Source: Pycnopodia helianthoides
Taxonomy: Eukaryota; Echinodermata; Asteroidea; Forcipulatida; Asteriidae
Length of the DNA stretch: 64,000 nt
Assembly (NCBI GenBank): GCA_032158295.1
Contig: CM063243.1
Coordinates: forward strand, 17,576,302 to 17,640,301
Reading direction: 5' to 3'
Below the pieces are notes generated by a model, which worked only from the letters and a program-made list of their open reading frames with translations, made no database searches and had not been told where the DNA came from. A program made the translations under genes and the position numbers. Of the stretch, positions 62,401-63,780 are shown one piece after another. Each line of letters opens with the position of its first letter. Position 1 is the stretch's first letter.

Positions 62401-63394
62401 AGATCCATATGAAGAAATGCAAACAAAGTAACGGTTATCCATGATTGATTGTCAAGTCTCACCTTGTGTAAGTGTAGCAGTAAATCCAAACCACTGGAAC
62501 ACCATGCTGAGCAGACGGCCAACCACCTCGTCAGCAGTCCTGTCCGTCGGGTTGCATTTCTCAATCAGCAGCCACAACCCAAAGCGGCTGAGCAGACGAG
62601 AGTCACCCTCTACGCTCTCCAGGTCGATCACTTCATTCTCCGAGGGCTGGCTGAACATGTCTGTGGTTGTCTCGGCCTCGGCTGCCGCCATAAGCGGATC
62701 CTTCTCACCGATGTGAGCTTCTTTCAGGAGGCTGGTTGCAAAATGATCAAAGCAACAAACAACAAATCGTAAATGGCCTCATCTCGACCCCTACAGACTC
62801 TTTCTCAAAGTATTTCTCAAGTTCTGATTGCTAAATCATCTGAGTGTGGGTTCGATTCCCAATCATGACATTATGTCCCTGAGCTAAGCACTTATCCATA
62901 ATTGCTTCTCTTAACCCAGATGTATAAATGGAAACCTGAGAGGGCAGAGACAGTGTTGTGTTGGATTAACCCCTTAGCGCTAATTTAAGCAGCTTGGGGT
63001 TGTATGCTCCCCAGGGAGTTGAGAAAGTTTGTGGAATGGTCAAAGTATGCCCGATGAACAGGTATAACAAGGCCATATAAGTGCTATATAAGAAGCCACT
63101 ATTGTTATTGTAAGTGTCAAAACAATCTGGGCATCAGTGGTTGTTTATGTCAAAAGAATTTTGGTAGCGAGACGGTTAACTGTACCTTATGATCGCTTCA
63201 CAGAGGTAACTCTGTGTCTCTTTATCACATGAGAGTGGATCAGCGGGGAAGTCTTGAATGATATGATCTTTCCTCTCAGTGTGGATGTAGTTGTTACAGC
63301 TTTGACAGTAACGGATCGGCCGGTTACCCTTGAAGCCGGTACACTCAGAAGAGTAGCAGGTAAACAGGGCTTCTTTTTCAGATGAAGAACAATT
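17312..63394 (-). CDS. UNC79: UNC79, NALCN channel complex subunit, 39 exons, N-terminus outside the window
   Basis: Thirty-nine exons (listed separately) join without a phase conflict to 6,297 nt, or 2,098 residues plus TGA. Conserved segments run in order along the whole protein, for example GNRPIRYCQSC, RLLSRFGLWLL, LSWEFFMNRL, ETVHKLISLLMK, CGVLLEECDDD, AKQFLRCTLHQLAPNGIFPQ, RYLPWLYHPPSA, RLLSWLLLGSLTH and SLMEALQECNSS, ending in QIEIQSS...QFYTV. UNC79 is a large alpha-helical, HEAT-like scaffold. With UNC80 and FAM155 it stabilises and gates the NALCN sodium-leak channel at the plasma membrane of excitable cells. Vertebrate UNC79 has about 2,600 residues; roughly 420 N-terminal residues should lie beyond 64000, and the acidic middle linker is shorter here. 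No transmembrane segment is expected. Exon 7 has two compensating frame breaks. The introns are repeat-rich. Confidence 0.96.
18486..18530 (-). CDS. UNC79: UNC79 exon a38 (45 nt)
   Basis: CACGCAG|CTATTT to ATCCAAG|GTGAGA, 15 codons (LFPMWTSILFSYPSK), matching vertebrate LIPMWLPMIQSNIK. Confidence 0.9.
18866..18955. repeat. AAT microsatellite joined to a tRNA-repeat tail
   Basis: ATAATAATAATAATAATAAT is followed by CCAACATTTGTGAAACGCCC and TGCTCTAGGGCGCTTA. On the minus strand this resembles the 3' tail of a retroposed repeat. Confidence 0.6.
19421..19498 (-). CDS. UNC79: UNC79 exon a37
   Basis: TCCTAG|CTTGCT to ACCAAG|GTAGGT, 26 codons. It encodes MVNLHFLSLMEALQECNSSV (vertebrate CLHVISLMEALQECNST). 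Confidence 0.96.
20282..20422 (-). CDS. UNC79: UNC79 exon a36
   Basis: TCTTAG|TTATGG to AAAGTG|GTCAGT, 47 codons. It encodes LWTMYCEQ and MDFWCRVTPGVLQLLSHSKV. Confidence 0.96.
20807..20890 (-). CDS. UNC79: UNC79 exon a35
   Basis: CTTTAG|GTTATC to TGCCAG|GTAAGT, 28 codons. It encodes GFAEQSKASVLHMSSLFHAF (vertebrate GFPEQSKTSVLHMCSLFHAF). Confidence 0.97.
21177..21301. repeat. GAATTGGCGGCTACGGC fold-back element, intact
   Basis: CCGAATTGGCGGCTACGGCTACAGCTATG is mirrored by CTTAGCCGTAGCTGTAGCCGCCAATTCGG. The interior is only about 65 bp. Confidence 0.88.
21328..21515. repeat. Dispersed repeat, copy 1
   Basis: TTCCTGAAAAATGGCT, TTCCCCCTTATTCTAGACC and CAATGTGGACTATTTCTTTCTCCCT recur in the same order and orientation at 32338-32540. 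Confidence 0.75.
21636..21830 (-). mobile_element. tRNA-like repeat, family B
   Basis: The minus strand reads GCTAGCTCAGTGGTCTAGTCGG (A box region), then GTGGTTCAAATCCCACC (B box), then a body ending near GTATACAGTGC. A second copy is at 61209-61466. Confidence 0.8.
21935..22100 (-). CDS. UNC79: UNC79 exon a34
   Basis: TTTTAG|GCCTAA to GTGCAG|GTTGGT, phase 2 to 0. The split codon gives Q-G-PKEFIDC, then HVRLLSWLLLGSLTHAAVCP and PIPLEAGNHIADH. Confidence 0.97.
22419..22790. repeat. 24-bp minisatellite, about 15 copies
   Basis: The unit is CACTAGTGTTCTGTAGGCCCTAGG, with minor variants. It contains the self-complementary words CACTAGTG and CCTAGG. It lies in the UNC79 intron between exons a33 and a34, and the long open frame on the minus strand is due to the repeat. 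Confidence 0.95.
23053..23234 (-). CDS. UNC79: UNC79 exon a33
   Basis: TGATAG|GACAAG to CAACAGGG|GGTGAG (donor at the last G), phase 0 to 2. It encodes RYLPWLYHPPSAVQQ, identical in pattern to vertebrate UNC79. Confidence 0.96.
23611..23898 (-). CDS. UNC79: UNC79 exon a32
   Basis: TCTTAG|GAGCGG to GTCAAG|GTAATT, 96 codons. It encodes ELVNALKFKSSLPDINLIQL and VQFICLDAGGK (vertebrate ELLQALKLKSPLPDTNLLLLVQFICADAG), ending DLHTLTKVK. It is noticeably more GC-rich than the flanking introns. Confidence 0.97.
24072..24250 (-). mobile_element. tRNA-like repeat, family D
   Basis: The minus strand has GTTTGAATCCTGCGG (B-box like) followed by CATGGATTGGGTTTTCAGTCCC and GGTTTTCCTCCCACA. This is the same body as 42121-42355. 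A more decayed copy follows at 24385-24590. Confidence 0.7.
24385..24590 (-). mobile_element. tRNA-like repeat, family D, decayed
   Basis: The body ATGGATTGGGTTTTCACTCCC, then GTGGGTTTTCCCCCATTTGGGGTTTTCCTC, is kept on the minus strand. The tRNA-like head is barely recognisable. Confidence 0.6.
24811..24990 (-). CDS. UNC79: UNC79 exon a31
   Basis: CTACAG|TGTGAC to ATCAAG|GTAAAT, 60 codons. LLDPMSKLMSFVIQKARFKL and LIELCSLCNRIF match vertebrate LLEPFSKLLSFVIQ and LVELCGLCYRAF. Confidence 0.96.
25150..25371. repeat. Dispersed repeat (GAGAGTCATTG family), copy 1
   Basis: GAGAGTCATTGGTGACAAAAAGGTCTGAA, then a GGTCTGAGTTCAGCTAAAACATT end, matches 33625-33890 and the start of 62195-62330. Confidence 0.6.
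25372..25587 (-). mobile_element. tRNA-like repeat, family A
   Basis: The minus strand contains GGGCTAGATAGCTCAGTTGG, TAGAGCGCCGGCACGTTAAT and GGTTCAAATCCCGC. The 7-bp ends GGCTAGA and TCTAGTC pair as an acceptor stem. Confidence 0.85.
25788..25955 (-). CDS. UNC79: UNC79 exon a30
   Basis: TACCAG|GGTCTG to GAAAAT|GTGAGT, 56 codons. It encodes GLNEKKTLPP and LAEYMENLPLEGSSAWSNLV (vertebrate GLNNKKNLP, ATFMEALPMDSPSSLW). Confidence 0.94.
26145..26320 (-). mobile_element. tRNA-like repeat, family E
   Basis: The minus strand has CTGCTCAGTGGTCTAAAATG (A box) and GGTTCAAGTCCAACC (B box), then a body running through CATCCAGGAAGCTCTCAGCA. Confidence 0.7.
26887..26972 (-). CDS. UNC79: UNC79 exon a29
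   Basis: TTTCAG|ATGGTG to CTTGAG|GTAAGA, phase 1 to 0. It encodes GEFLKTMVVALTDFSELTPT (vertebrate GTFLRTLASSLMDFNELSS). Confidence 0.94.
27565..27680 (-). CDS. UNC79: UNC79 exon a28
   Basis: GCCTAG|CTTTGG to GTAGAAG|GTAAGA, phase 2 to 1. TVAKQFLRCTLHQLAPNGIF is almost identical to vertebrate UNC79. Confidence 0.97.
27808..27895 (-). mobile_element. Family A tRNA-like fragment
   Basis: Only the head survives: GGGCTTGATAGCTCAGATGG on the minus strand, then a decayed B box and TTGTTCACCCC. Confidence 0.6.
28114..28152 (-). CDS. UNC79: UNC79 exon a27 (39-nt microexon)
   Basis: CTACTAG|GATTGC to TGAAAG|GTAATG, phase 2 to 2. It encodes RIANAAFFPWQSE, matching vertebrate RLASSTTFSNQAES in position and spacing. 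Confidence 0.88.
29327..29467 (-). CDS. UNC79: UNC79 exon a26 (CxxC motif)
   Basis: ATTCAG|GTGTAC to GGCAAG|GTAGGT, phase 2 to 2. It encodes CTDCGVLLEECDDDTVSLAI and HRDPELAAPFLLEMLQVVA (vertebrate CHDCGAILEEYDEE, LAAPLLLDIMQSV). The CxxC is conserved. Confidence 0.96.
29650..29842 (-). mobile_element. tRNA-like repeat, family A
   Basis: AGCTCAGTTGGTAGAGCGCC and GTTGGTTCAAATCCCGC are intact on the minus strand, followed by CTAGTCAATTTTTC (a T5 Pol III terminator-like run). The upstream body matches 15155-15435. Confidence 0.85.
30211..30626 (-). CDS. UNC79: UNC79 exon a25 (basic linker, longest internal exon here apart from a7)
   Basis: CCCTAG|GTTGTA to CTGACTAG|GTAATA, 416 nt, phase 0 to 2. 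PRFRSKKQRKMGVATISS matches vertebrate PRQRKQRKIAVSAIQ. It is followed by a very Lys-rich stretch. Confidence 0.88.
31025..31207 (-). CDS. UNC79: UNC79 exon a24 (acidic linker)
   Basis: ATCCAG|GTGACT to CCAAGG|GTAAGG, 61 codons, phase 0. An acidic run (VEVEEENEESVEDLEPL) matches the character of the vertebrate linker only. The call rests on phase and splice sites. Confidence 0.78.
31262..31410 (-). mobile_element. Family A repeat, head deleted
   Basis: ATTGACTAGAACGGGATTTGAACG and CGGTCTCCCTATTTTGTCAATAT are present. About 40 bp including the A box is missing between them. Confidence 0.7.
31808..32035. repeat. Fold-back MITE-like element, 228 bp
   Basis: TCAATAGACCCTTCCCATGAAATATG at the left is exactly mirrored by CATATTTCATGGGAAGGGTCTATTGA at the right. 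Inner arms with CTGGTTGGCAAA and TTTGCCAACCAG are also inverted. Confidence 0.92.
32338..32540. repeat. Dispersed repeat, copy 2
   Basis: Copy of the element at 21328-21515, in the same orientation. Confidence 0.7.
32701..32882 (-). CDS. UNC79: UNC79 exon a23 (acidic/Pro linker)
   Basis: CCACAG|AGTCC to GAAGAG|GTAATG, phase 1 to 0. It encodes an acidic and proline-rich segment (MNEMEDQDNSEEVSS, FVPEEE). The composition fits the disordered middle of UNC79; there is no residue-level match. Confidence 0.78.
33625..33890. repeat. Dispersed repeat (GAGAGTCATTG family), copy 2
   Basis: GGTGAGAGTCACTGCTGTCAAAAAAGTCTGAAGC through TTCAGCTAAAAGTCTGAAATG. It ends directly at the UNC79 exon a22 donor at 33892. 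Confidence 0.6.
33893..34058 (-). CDS. UNC79: UNC79 exon a22
   Basis: TTGTAG|TATAAC to AAATCAG|GTAAAC, phase 0 to 1. SLVRITINTLEAQRHQCKP matches vertebrate LIHITVNTLNAQYHSCKP. After it the protein enters its variable linker. Confidence 0.92.
34402..34770 (+). mobile_element. tRNA-like SINE, family C
   Basis: The head GTCGTGGCCGAACGGTTAAG (Leu/Ser-like A box) and GGGTTTGAGTCCC (B box) is followed by a body with CTTCGGATGGAACATTAAGCC and ACGTAAAAGAACCC, then a TGGTTTCATTACCAGAAATAAA tail. Confidence 0.88.
34877..35180 (+). mobile_element. tRNA-like SINE, family C, ends at exon a21 donor
   Basis: Head with GGGTTCAAGTCCCAGTC, body CTTCGGATGGGACGTACATG, tail TGGCTGCTGAATGTGCAACA, then TTGTAAACCCTAATAAGGTTCTACATAAA. 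Its end is about 13 bp from the exon a21 donor. Confidence 0.82.
35194..35376 (-). CDS. UNC79: UNC79 exon a21
   Basis: TTGCAG|ATGCTA to TACAAG|GTAAGG, 61 codons. It encodes MLDHNVKVGTVLLPMIIELL and SFLIILYK (vertebrate VMDYNINLGKHLLPL, ALLVILYK). A tRNA-like repeat ends about 13 bases after the donor. Confidence 0.95.
35504..35885. repeat. 17-bp minisatellite with higher-order structure
   Basis: The basic unit GATGACCCAAGATTTGG is interspersed with a recurring TTGAGGTTGGCTGGAGGGATGAACCAAT insert. The array starts 128 bp upstream of the exon a21 acceptor. Long open frames on the minus strand are repeat artefacts. Confidence 0.95.
36271..36396 (-). CDS. UNC79: UNC79 exon a20
   Basis: GCACAG|AGCACT to CCTAAG|GTACTC, 42 codons. 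It encodes VLRHLSVLMGYKQLEKCFIL and APQQLRESAVFYSFMAGAPK (vertebrate VKRHLYVLLGYDQQEGCFMIAPQ). Confidence 0.95.
36397..42041. other. 5.6-kb UNC79 intron
   Basis: No exon with homology was recognised. Contents seen are an inverted element at about 40145-40283 (TATACTTCATGCG against CGCATGAAGTATAC) and AT-rich single-copy-looking DNA. Open frames near 38500-39700 lack recognisable protein features. Confidence 0.5.
40145..40283. repeat. Small fold-back element
   Basis: TATACTTCATGCGAACTGC at the left and TTCGCTTCCGCATGAAGTATA at the right are inverted. The interior has CTGCGTCAC and GTGACGCAAG in inverted positions. Confidence 0.7.
42042..42095 (-). CDS. UNC79: UNC79 exon a19 (54 nt)
   Basis: TTGTAG|TTCATG to GCAATG|GTAAGT, phase 0 to 0. 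FMTRESSADDEQTSSRAM matches vertebrate FMAKDESSAESDISSAKAF. The longest intron in the window (5.6 kb) follows. Confidence 0.9.
42121..42355 (+). mobile_element. tRNA-like SINE, family D
   Basis: A head with GGCTCAATGGTTTC and CCAGTTCGAATCTCAC is followed by a body with TGTGGATTGGGTTTTCAATCCC and GGGTTTTCCTCCCAC, ending in ATGAAATAAATAGA. Confidence 0.78.
42400..42575. repeat. Fold-back element (CGCCATCTTTGATG family)
   Basis: ATAGATGGATTGCAATACGCGTCATTGACCGCCATCTTTGATG is mirrored by CATCAAAGATGGTGGTCAATGACGCATATTGCAATCCATCTAT. About 85 bp lie between the arms. Confidence 0.9.
42923..43318. repeat. TTTAAAGGAACATTACAGAATTGG element
   Basis: The 5' end ATTTAAAGGAACATTACAGAATTGGT is mirrored by ACCAATTCTGTAATGTTTCTTTAAAAT. 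The 396-bp unit includes TTTCTCGTGACCCAGATGGCC and ACTTCTACAGGTTTG, words shared with 52405-52776 and 60000-60345. Confidence 0.88.
43364..43484. repeat. GGGCCCAATTTCATGG fold-back element, short
   Basis: AGCCCAATTTCATGGCTCTGCTTACC is mirrored by GGTAAGCAGAGCCATGACATTGGGCCC. Centre about 70 bp. Confidence 0.88.
43530..43639 (-). CDS. UNC79: UNC79 exon a18
   Basis: TTTCAG|ATGGTC to ATGAAG|GTACAG, phase 1 to 0. The end reads DLSSLDKETVHKLISLLMK, matching vertebrate GIDHQTVHQLITVLMK. Confidence 0.92.
43880..44086. repeat. TTTAAAGGGGC palindromic MITE-like element
   Basis: TTTAAAGGGGCTGTGTCGTCATGAT... is mirrored by ...ATCATGACTATAGTGCCCCTTTAAA. Arms are about 95 bp (GTGGCTGTACATGGAATTATGAACTCTCA against its complement). 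Confidence 0.92.
44260..44346 (-). CDS. UNC79: UNC79 exon a17
   Basis: CACCAG|CGATGC to TTGAAG|GTAAAA, 29 codons, phase 1 to 1. It encodes AMRSTYSRLLENADYGGDTA, a low-conservation linker. The support is phase, splice sites and order. Confidence 0.75.
44550..44669. repeat. GGGCCCAATTTCGTGG fold-back element
   Basis: TGGGCCCAATTTCGTGGCCTGCTTAGCGCGG is mirrored by GTGAGCAGAGCACGAAACTGGGCCC. A GGGTTCGAATCCACC B-box-like word precedes it near 44490 on the minus strand, and a family C tail fragment follows at 44672-44735. Confidence 0.85.
45037..45246 (-). CDS. UNC79: UNC79 exon a16 (basic segment)
   Basis: CTGAG|TCGCTT to GGCCG|GTCAGT, phase 1 to 1, about 70 residues. Arg-rich text (KQTRARVARSQSEMNSSL, RRLSSFTLKNEFKRRSMS) matches vertebrate KRARFARNRQKSVRSL. 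The donor is the phase-compatible choice. Confidence 0.82.
45468..46054. mobile_element. Mutator-like non-autonomous element with 9-bp target duplication
   Basis: CCTGTGAAT at 45468-45476 is repeated at 46046-46054. Between them a 569-bp element starts TAGCCTTGTCCAAGGCTCTTTAC and ends GTAAAGAGCCTTGGACAAGGCTA. The terminal inverted repeats are about 170 bp with few differences. The 210-bp interior has no transposase. Long inverted repeats plus a 9-bp duplication fit Mutator-like elements. Confidence 0.88.
46055..49598. other. UNC79 intron between exons a15 and a16, remainder
   Basis: Apart from a C/A homopolymer junction at about 46626-46647 and a GTACACAG-rich patch near 46737-46782, no repeat family or exon is firmly identified. 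The stretch at 48650-48930 is discussed as a finding. A decayed GGGCCCAATT-type element lies at about 49370-49560. Confidence 0.45.
49599..49800 (-). CDS. UNC79: UNC79 exon a15
   Basis: TCGCAG|GTTCTA to CAATAG|GTGAGT, phase 0 to 1. VLSWEFFMNRLDTLALEAQV and HNKEFPFP are nearly identical to vertebrate UNC79. Confidence 0.97.
49938..50022 (+). mobile_element. Rearranged family A fragment
   Basis: GCTAGTCAATTTTGTTTTGTTCAACCCC (3' end of the tRNA-like part, plus strand) is joined to CCCAGTCAGTTTCATTGTGGTTTATTA, the opposite end of the same family. Confidence 0.55.
50411..50592 (-). CDS. UNC79: UNC79 exon a14
   Basis: CCACAG|TTGAGC to CTCAAG|GTTAGT, phase 1 to 0. It encodes VERVTALLRFVEKKSL and ACAFSSLITSTEDICPAVSS, with vertebrate counterpart AHAFCCFLTAVEDVNPAVAT. 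Confidence 0.94.
50660..50935. repeat. Fold-back element, CGAATTGGC family, diverged
   Basis: ATCCGAATTGACAGCTATGGC near 50668 is mirrored by CGTAGCCGTAGTCGCCAATTCGG near 50916. The centre contains an inverted pair TTAGGTTTGGGTGTAT and TACCCAAACCTAATAAAG. Confidence 0.7.
51265..51422 (-). CDS. UNC79: UNC79 exon a13
   Basis: CACAAG|TTTCTG to AAAGCTG|GTAAGG, phase 2 to 1. It encodes MVPLALHSLALPHGSDVMWN and NGDWKARFKA (vertebrate HCLTLPHGADIFW, KDWKMRFEA). Confidence 0.95.
51964..52139. repeat. 44-bp tandem repeat x4 spanning the exon a12 splice donor
   Basis: Four copies of GCATATTCTGTTATACATAC followed by TTGGGAATAAGTAAATGGTTCTGA lie at 51964, 52008, 52052 and 52096. The copy at 52096 contains the last coding bases of UNC79 exon a12 and its donor; the others are intronic. 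The inner two copies are identical; the outer two share AAGGAA in place of TGGGAA. Confidence 0.97.
52116..52264 (-). CDS. UNC79: UNC79 exon a12, 3' end inside a 44-bp tandem repeat
   Basis: CTTCAG|GACGTT to CCCAA|GTATGT, phase 0 to 2. LNLFYCIKILCLNAECLRQA and KDHDAFLKYAQNHLLIP match vertebrate UNC79. The last 24 coding bases (52139-52116) and the donor form the first copy of a 44-bp repeat that continues into the intron. Confidence 0.95.
52405..52776. repeat. TTTAAAGGCACTATTGGTAATTAC element
   Basis: TTTAAAGGCACTATTGGTAATTAC at the left matches GACAATTACCAAAGGTGTCCAGTGTCTTTAA at the right in inverse. The centre has the 28-bp palindrome-like TTGAGACCTCACGCGTGAGGTCTCGAAATCAA. I recall this as a very abundant repeat in sea-star DNA. 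Confidence 0.85.
53118..53227 (-). CDS. UNC79: UNC79 exon a11
   Basis: TCATAG|ATAAG to CTCAAG|GTAGGA, phase 1 to 0. It ends in FKVEELPKAIQLLFMLLK, matching vertebrate FCYQQLPVTLRLIYTIF. Confidence 0.85.
53259..53552 (-). mobile_element. tRNA-like SINE, family C
   Basis: The minus strand starts TGTCATGGCCGAGCGGTTAAG, then TTGGTTCGAGTCCCAGTC, and ends GGTTTCCTCAGGCTTACGAG. An A-box and a B-box are intact. Confidence 0.88.
53600..53705 (-). mobile_element. Family C head, truncated
   Basis: Minus strand GGCGTGTCGTGGCCTCTGTC, then TTGGTTCGAGTCCCGGTCTT. Only the first about 100 bp of the family is present. Confidence 0.75.
53771..53912 (-). CDS. UNC79: UNC79 exon a10
   Basis: TGTCAG|ACTAAAG to GCAGCTG|GTAAGG, phase 0 to 1. 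It is Lys/Ala-rich (TKDPGKGF, AEKEKAVKKAAAAG), low complexity and charged. The call rests on phase and position. Confidence 0.72.
54212..54862 (-). mobile_element. tRNA-like SINE, family C, interrupted by a minisatellite
   Basis: On the minus strand GGTGTCGTGGCCGAGTGGGC (A-box side) lies at about 54860-54840. The B-box side (GGTTCCAATCCAG) lies only at about 54450, and the body ends TTGTAAACCCTTACAAGG near 54255. In other copies these two boxes are about 40 bp apart; here 330 bp of 21-bp repeats separates them. Confidence 0.85.
54466..54795. repeat. 21-bp minisatellite, about 15 copies, inside a SINE
   Basis: The unit AGAACACCAGAGCCCGAGTCC is the variable-arm segment of the family C tRNA-like head, tandemly amplified. 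Being 3n in length, it yields long open frames on both strands that are not genes. Confidence 0.95.
54952..55077 (-). CDS. UNC79: UNC79 exon a9
   Basis: CTCAG|GTGTCC to ACAAAG|GTAAGT, 42 codons, phase 0 to 0. It encodes VSEYQFEKFLEDGLAKAKAL, then a Lys-rich stretch. This linker part of UNC79 is poorly conserved; the call rests on splice sites, phase and position. Confidence 0.75.
55190..55572. repeat. TTAAAGGCAAAGTATACC element, full length
   Basis: CTTAAAGGCAAAGTATACCTTTGG at the left and CGTGTACCTTCCCTTTAAG at the right. The centre has a GAGAAACGTTTCCGACAGAAACGTTTCTC hairpin. A copy lies at 7408-7700. Confidence 0.85.
55613..55740. repeat. GACTGTGCAAGTCTTG MITE-like element
   Basis: AGACTGTGCAAGTCTTGCGCC, then AAACATTGGGACCTG, then ACCAAAGTGGTCCCAAAAATGTTTG. 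Inner ends are inverted (CAAACATTGGGACC against GGTCCCAAAAATGTTTG). Confidence 0.8.
55985..56345. repeat. 68- to 70-bp tandem array, five copies
   Basis: Units run CAAATCCTACTCATGTACATGGTGTCTCTGCAAAC, then CTTACTAGATCTTATCTCCACCATGCAAAGTTT. Unit-to-unit spacing is 68, 69, 68 and 70 bases. The array derives from the arm of the fold-back family at 3533-3763. Confidence 0.9.
56364..56639 (-). CDS. UNC79: UNC79 exon a8
   Basis: CTCCAG|TGTGAG to CCCGAG|GTTTGT, 92 codons, phase 0 to 0. It contains GMENSQSKDFVSLLTHML (vertebrate GLEHSLSKDIIS) and a GPCSTCELWGIFFQLSLRIL helix. A five-copy 68-bp tandem array begins 19 bases after its donor. Confidence 0.9.
56761..56818. repeat. 19- to 20-bp tandem repeat, three copies
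   Basis: GCCTGGTACCCTAGCTTGT repeats three times in a diverged CGAATTGGC-family element (56735-56880). Confidence 0.88.
56995..57190. repeat. Fold-back element with AAAGACCTTATGCA ends
   Basis: AAAGACCTTATGCACATGACGTCA is mirrored by TGACGTCAATGCATAAGGTCTAT. Related in style to 42400-42575. Confidence 0.8.
57399..57608. repeat. Inverted-repeat element around GGCCATCTTTACGGGCA
   Basis: GGTTGCAGTATGACGTAAGTCGGCCATCTTTACGGGCA at the left is partly mirrored by TTTGCCCGTAAAGATGG at the right. Confidence 0.6.
57663..57815. repeat. GACTGTGCAAGTCTTG MITE, both ends intact
   Basis: CAGACTGTGCAAGTCTTGTGCATTTTCAAACA is mirrored by TGTTTGAATACGTGCAAGACTTGCACCGTCT. Interior about 85 bp, non-coding. Confidence 0.88.
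58366..58821 (-). CDS. UNC79: UNC79 exon a7, reading frame broken twice
   Basis: CTCCCAG|ATCCTG to ATCCAG|GTAGGA, 456 nt, a multiple of three with phase 0 at both ends. It starts ILTETDIVIPLKLLLSIFSD and ends ILRCFVLMLDMLVIQ, both good UNC79 matches in the same frame. Between them the original frame hits TGA at 58500-58498. Meanwhile the +1 frame reads as plausible protein (GGLAEEGGVIGG, then PFVTIDPP, compare vertebrate RTIDF). Two opposite single-base changes in the C-rich runs near 58560-58575 and 58446-58452 would reconcile this. Assembly error and real compensating frameshifts are both possible. Confidence 0.85.
59056..59215. repeat. Fold-back element GGCCCTTTTCGAATTCACGGCTTCGGCTCC
   Basis: The left end is mirrored by GGAGCCGAAGCGTGGATTCGAAAAGGGCC. 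A similar but degraded pair lies at 24616-24755. Confidence 0.88.
59323..59535 (-). CDS. UNC79: UNC79 exon a6
   Basis: TTTAAG|GTATGG to CTGCAG|GTGAAG, 71 codons, phase 0 to 0. VWDYIMPHWMECI, LFDVDMSPLPFSTEKLF and EKALLWLQ match UNC79 closely. Confidence 0.95.
59661..59960 (-). mobile_element. tRNA-like repeat, family A
   Basis: The minus strand carries GTAGAGCGCCGGCACGTTAA and GTTGGTTCAAATCCCGC. The A box is damaged (CCCAGTTTGTAGAGC). The long upstream body (TGTATCGTAAACTTGGGTGT) is complete. Confidence 0.82.
60000..60345. repeat. Diverged TTTAAAGG-type element
   Basis: It shares TTGAGATATTTTTGCTTTTGAAATGC, TTTCTCATGATGCCGATAG and ACTTTCACAGGTTTGCTATTTCATG with 42923-43318. The left end is not sharp. 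Confidence 0.65.
60571..60639 (-). CDS. UNC79: UNC79 exon a5
   Basis: CAGTAG|GATAAC to TTTGAG|GTAAGC, 23 codons (DNGASWGAEKSVQS, TPYNSVTFE), phase 0 to 0. It is shorter than its vertebrate counterpart but keeps the W-x-x-K-S and PYN landmarks. Confidence 0.8.
61055..61144 (-). CDS. UNC79: UNC79 exon a4
   Basis: ACTCAG|TATGTC to GCCAAG|GTTGGA, phase 0 to 0. It encodes YVTTWLIRILKSHFNVFVSC and PQPPDYAK, matching the vertebrate VTKWL...CLLPKPMEFAR segment. A donor seven bases downstream (GGAG|GTGACT) would bring a stop into the next exon's frame. Confidence 0.9.
61209..61466 (-). mobile_element. tRNA-like SINE, family B
   Basis: On the minus strand GGTGGTCTAGTTGGTAAGAC (A box) and GAGAGTTCGAATCTCACC (B box) are intact. 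The 3' body runs to ACACATTAGTGAAAGGGTAAAACC. Confidence 0.88.
61467..61565 (-). mobile_element. Second, head-less copy of the family B tail
   Basis: ATTTGGTTTTACCCTTTCACCGATGTG through AGGCATATTACTCG duplicates 61210-61308 with few differences. The two tails lie in direct order about 260 bp apart. Confidence 0.88.
61640..61765. repeat. Degenerate ACACACNGAGTCC-rich tandem block
   Basis: ATGGAGTCCGTCAGGATCACACACGC and ACAGAGTCCATCAGGACAAC show a decayed 40-50-bp periodicity. No protein match was seen for the overlapping open frames. Confidence 0.5.
62093..62124 (-). CDS. UNC79: UNC79 exon a3 (32-nt microexon)
   Basis: TTACAG|ACAGC to GCAGAT|GTAAGT, phase 1 to 0, encoding DSVALESLKAD. It replaces the vertebrate VGSLVEKLKPQ segment and is required to bridge the phases of its neighbours. 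Confidence 0.85.
62463..62731 (-). CDS. UNC79: UNC79 exon a2
   Basis: Acceptor AACCAG|CCTCC, donor CACAAG|GTGAGA; residues 70-159. The split codon gives S-LLKEA, matching vertebrate ISLLKEA. It continues to RLLSRFGLWLLIEKC and LLSMVFQWF. Confidence 0.94.
62820..63115 (+). mobile_element. tRNA-like SINE, family C, 5'-truncated
   Basis: It begins at CTGAGTGTGGGTTCGATTCCCAATC (B box) without the A box and continues into a long body ending GTGCTATATAAGAAGCCACTATTGTTATTG. Confidence 0.75.
63186..63394 (-). CDS. UNC79: UNC79 exon a1 (first in window)
   Basis: Acceptor TTTCAG|AATTG, donor ATAAG|GTACAG, phase 0 to 2; residues 1-69 of the in-window part. It encodes NCSSSEKEALFTCYSSEC and GNRPIRYCQSCNNYIH, a Cys/His-rich module conserved in UNC79 that looks zinc-binding. 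Confidence 0.93.
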
Positions 63395-63780
63395 CTGAAA
63401 TGAGCAGCAAAAAAAATACAGTGGTTTGAAAGGAGTCTCTTTGGCAGTGACGTGAAACGCAGCTACTGTCTGCCTGTGAAAGTCAAATTGCATGTCATCA
63501 GCTCAGTGCTGTAAGGTTGTTAACTGCAAATTCATATCCATAGTGATCAAAAAGAAGTAAAATAAAAATGCATATAAATTTTTTAAAATAAATCAAAATT
63601 CACAAAGAATTATTTTTTCTTGGAAAATAAATGTTTCTTTTTGTCAAACAATTACTTTGGAGACCACTTTTGATCAATAAACTCCATTCGCAAGAGCAAT
63701 TTTATGAAATCCATAAAAGCTGCACTACTGACCTTATAGTCCTGAGCCGTTGATGTAAAGGTATGGTGTGGGTCTAACCA
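63395..63780. other. UNC79 intron upstream of exon a1
   Basis: The preceding UNC79 exon (expected to encode the LCEEC-type Cys segment) is not found between 63395 and 64000. This intron therefore exceeds 600 bp and leaves the window. Confidence 0.6.
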
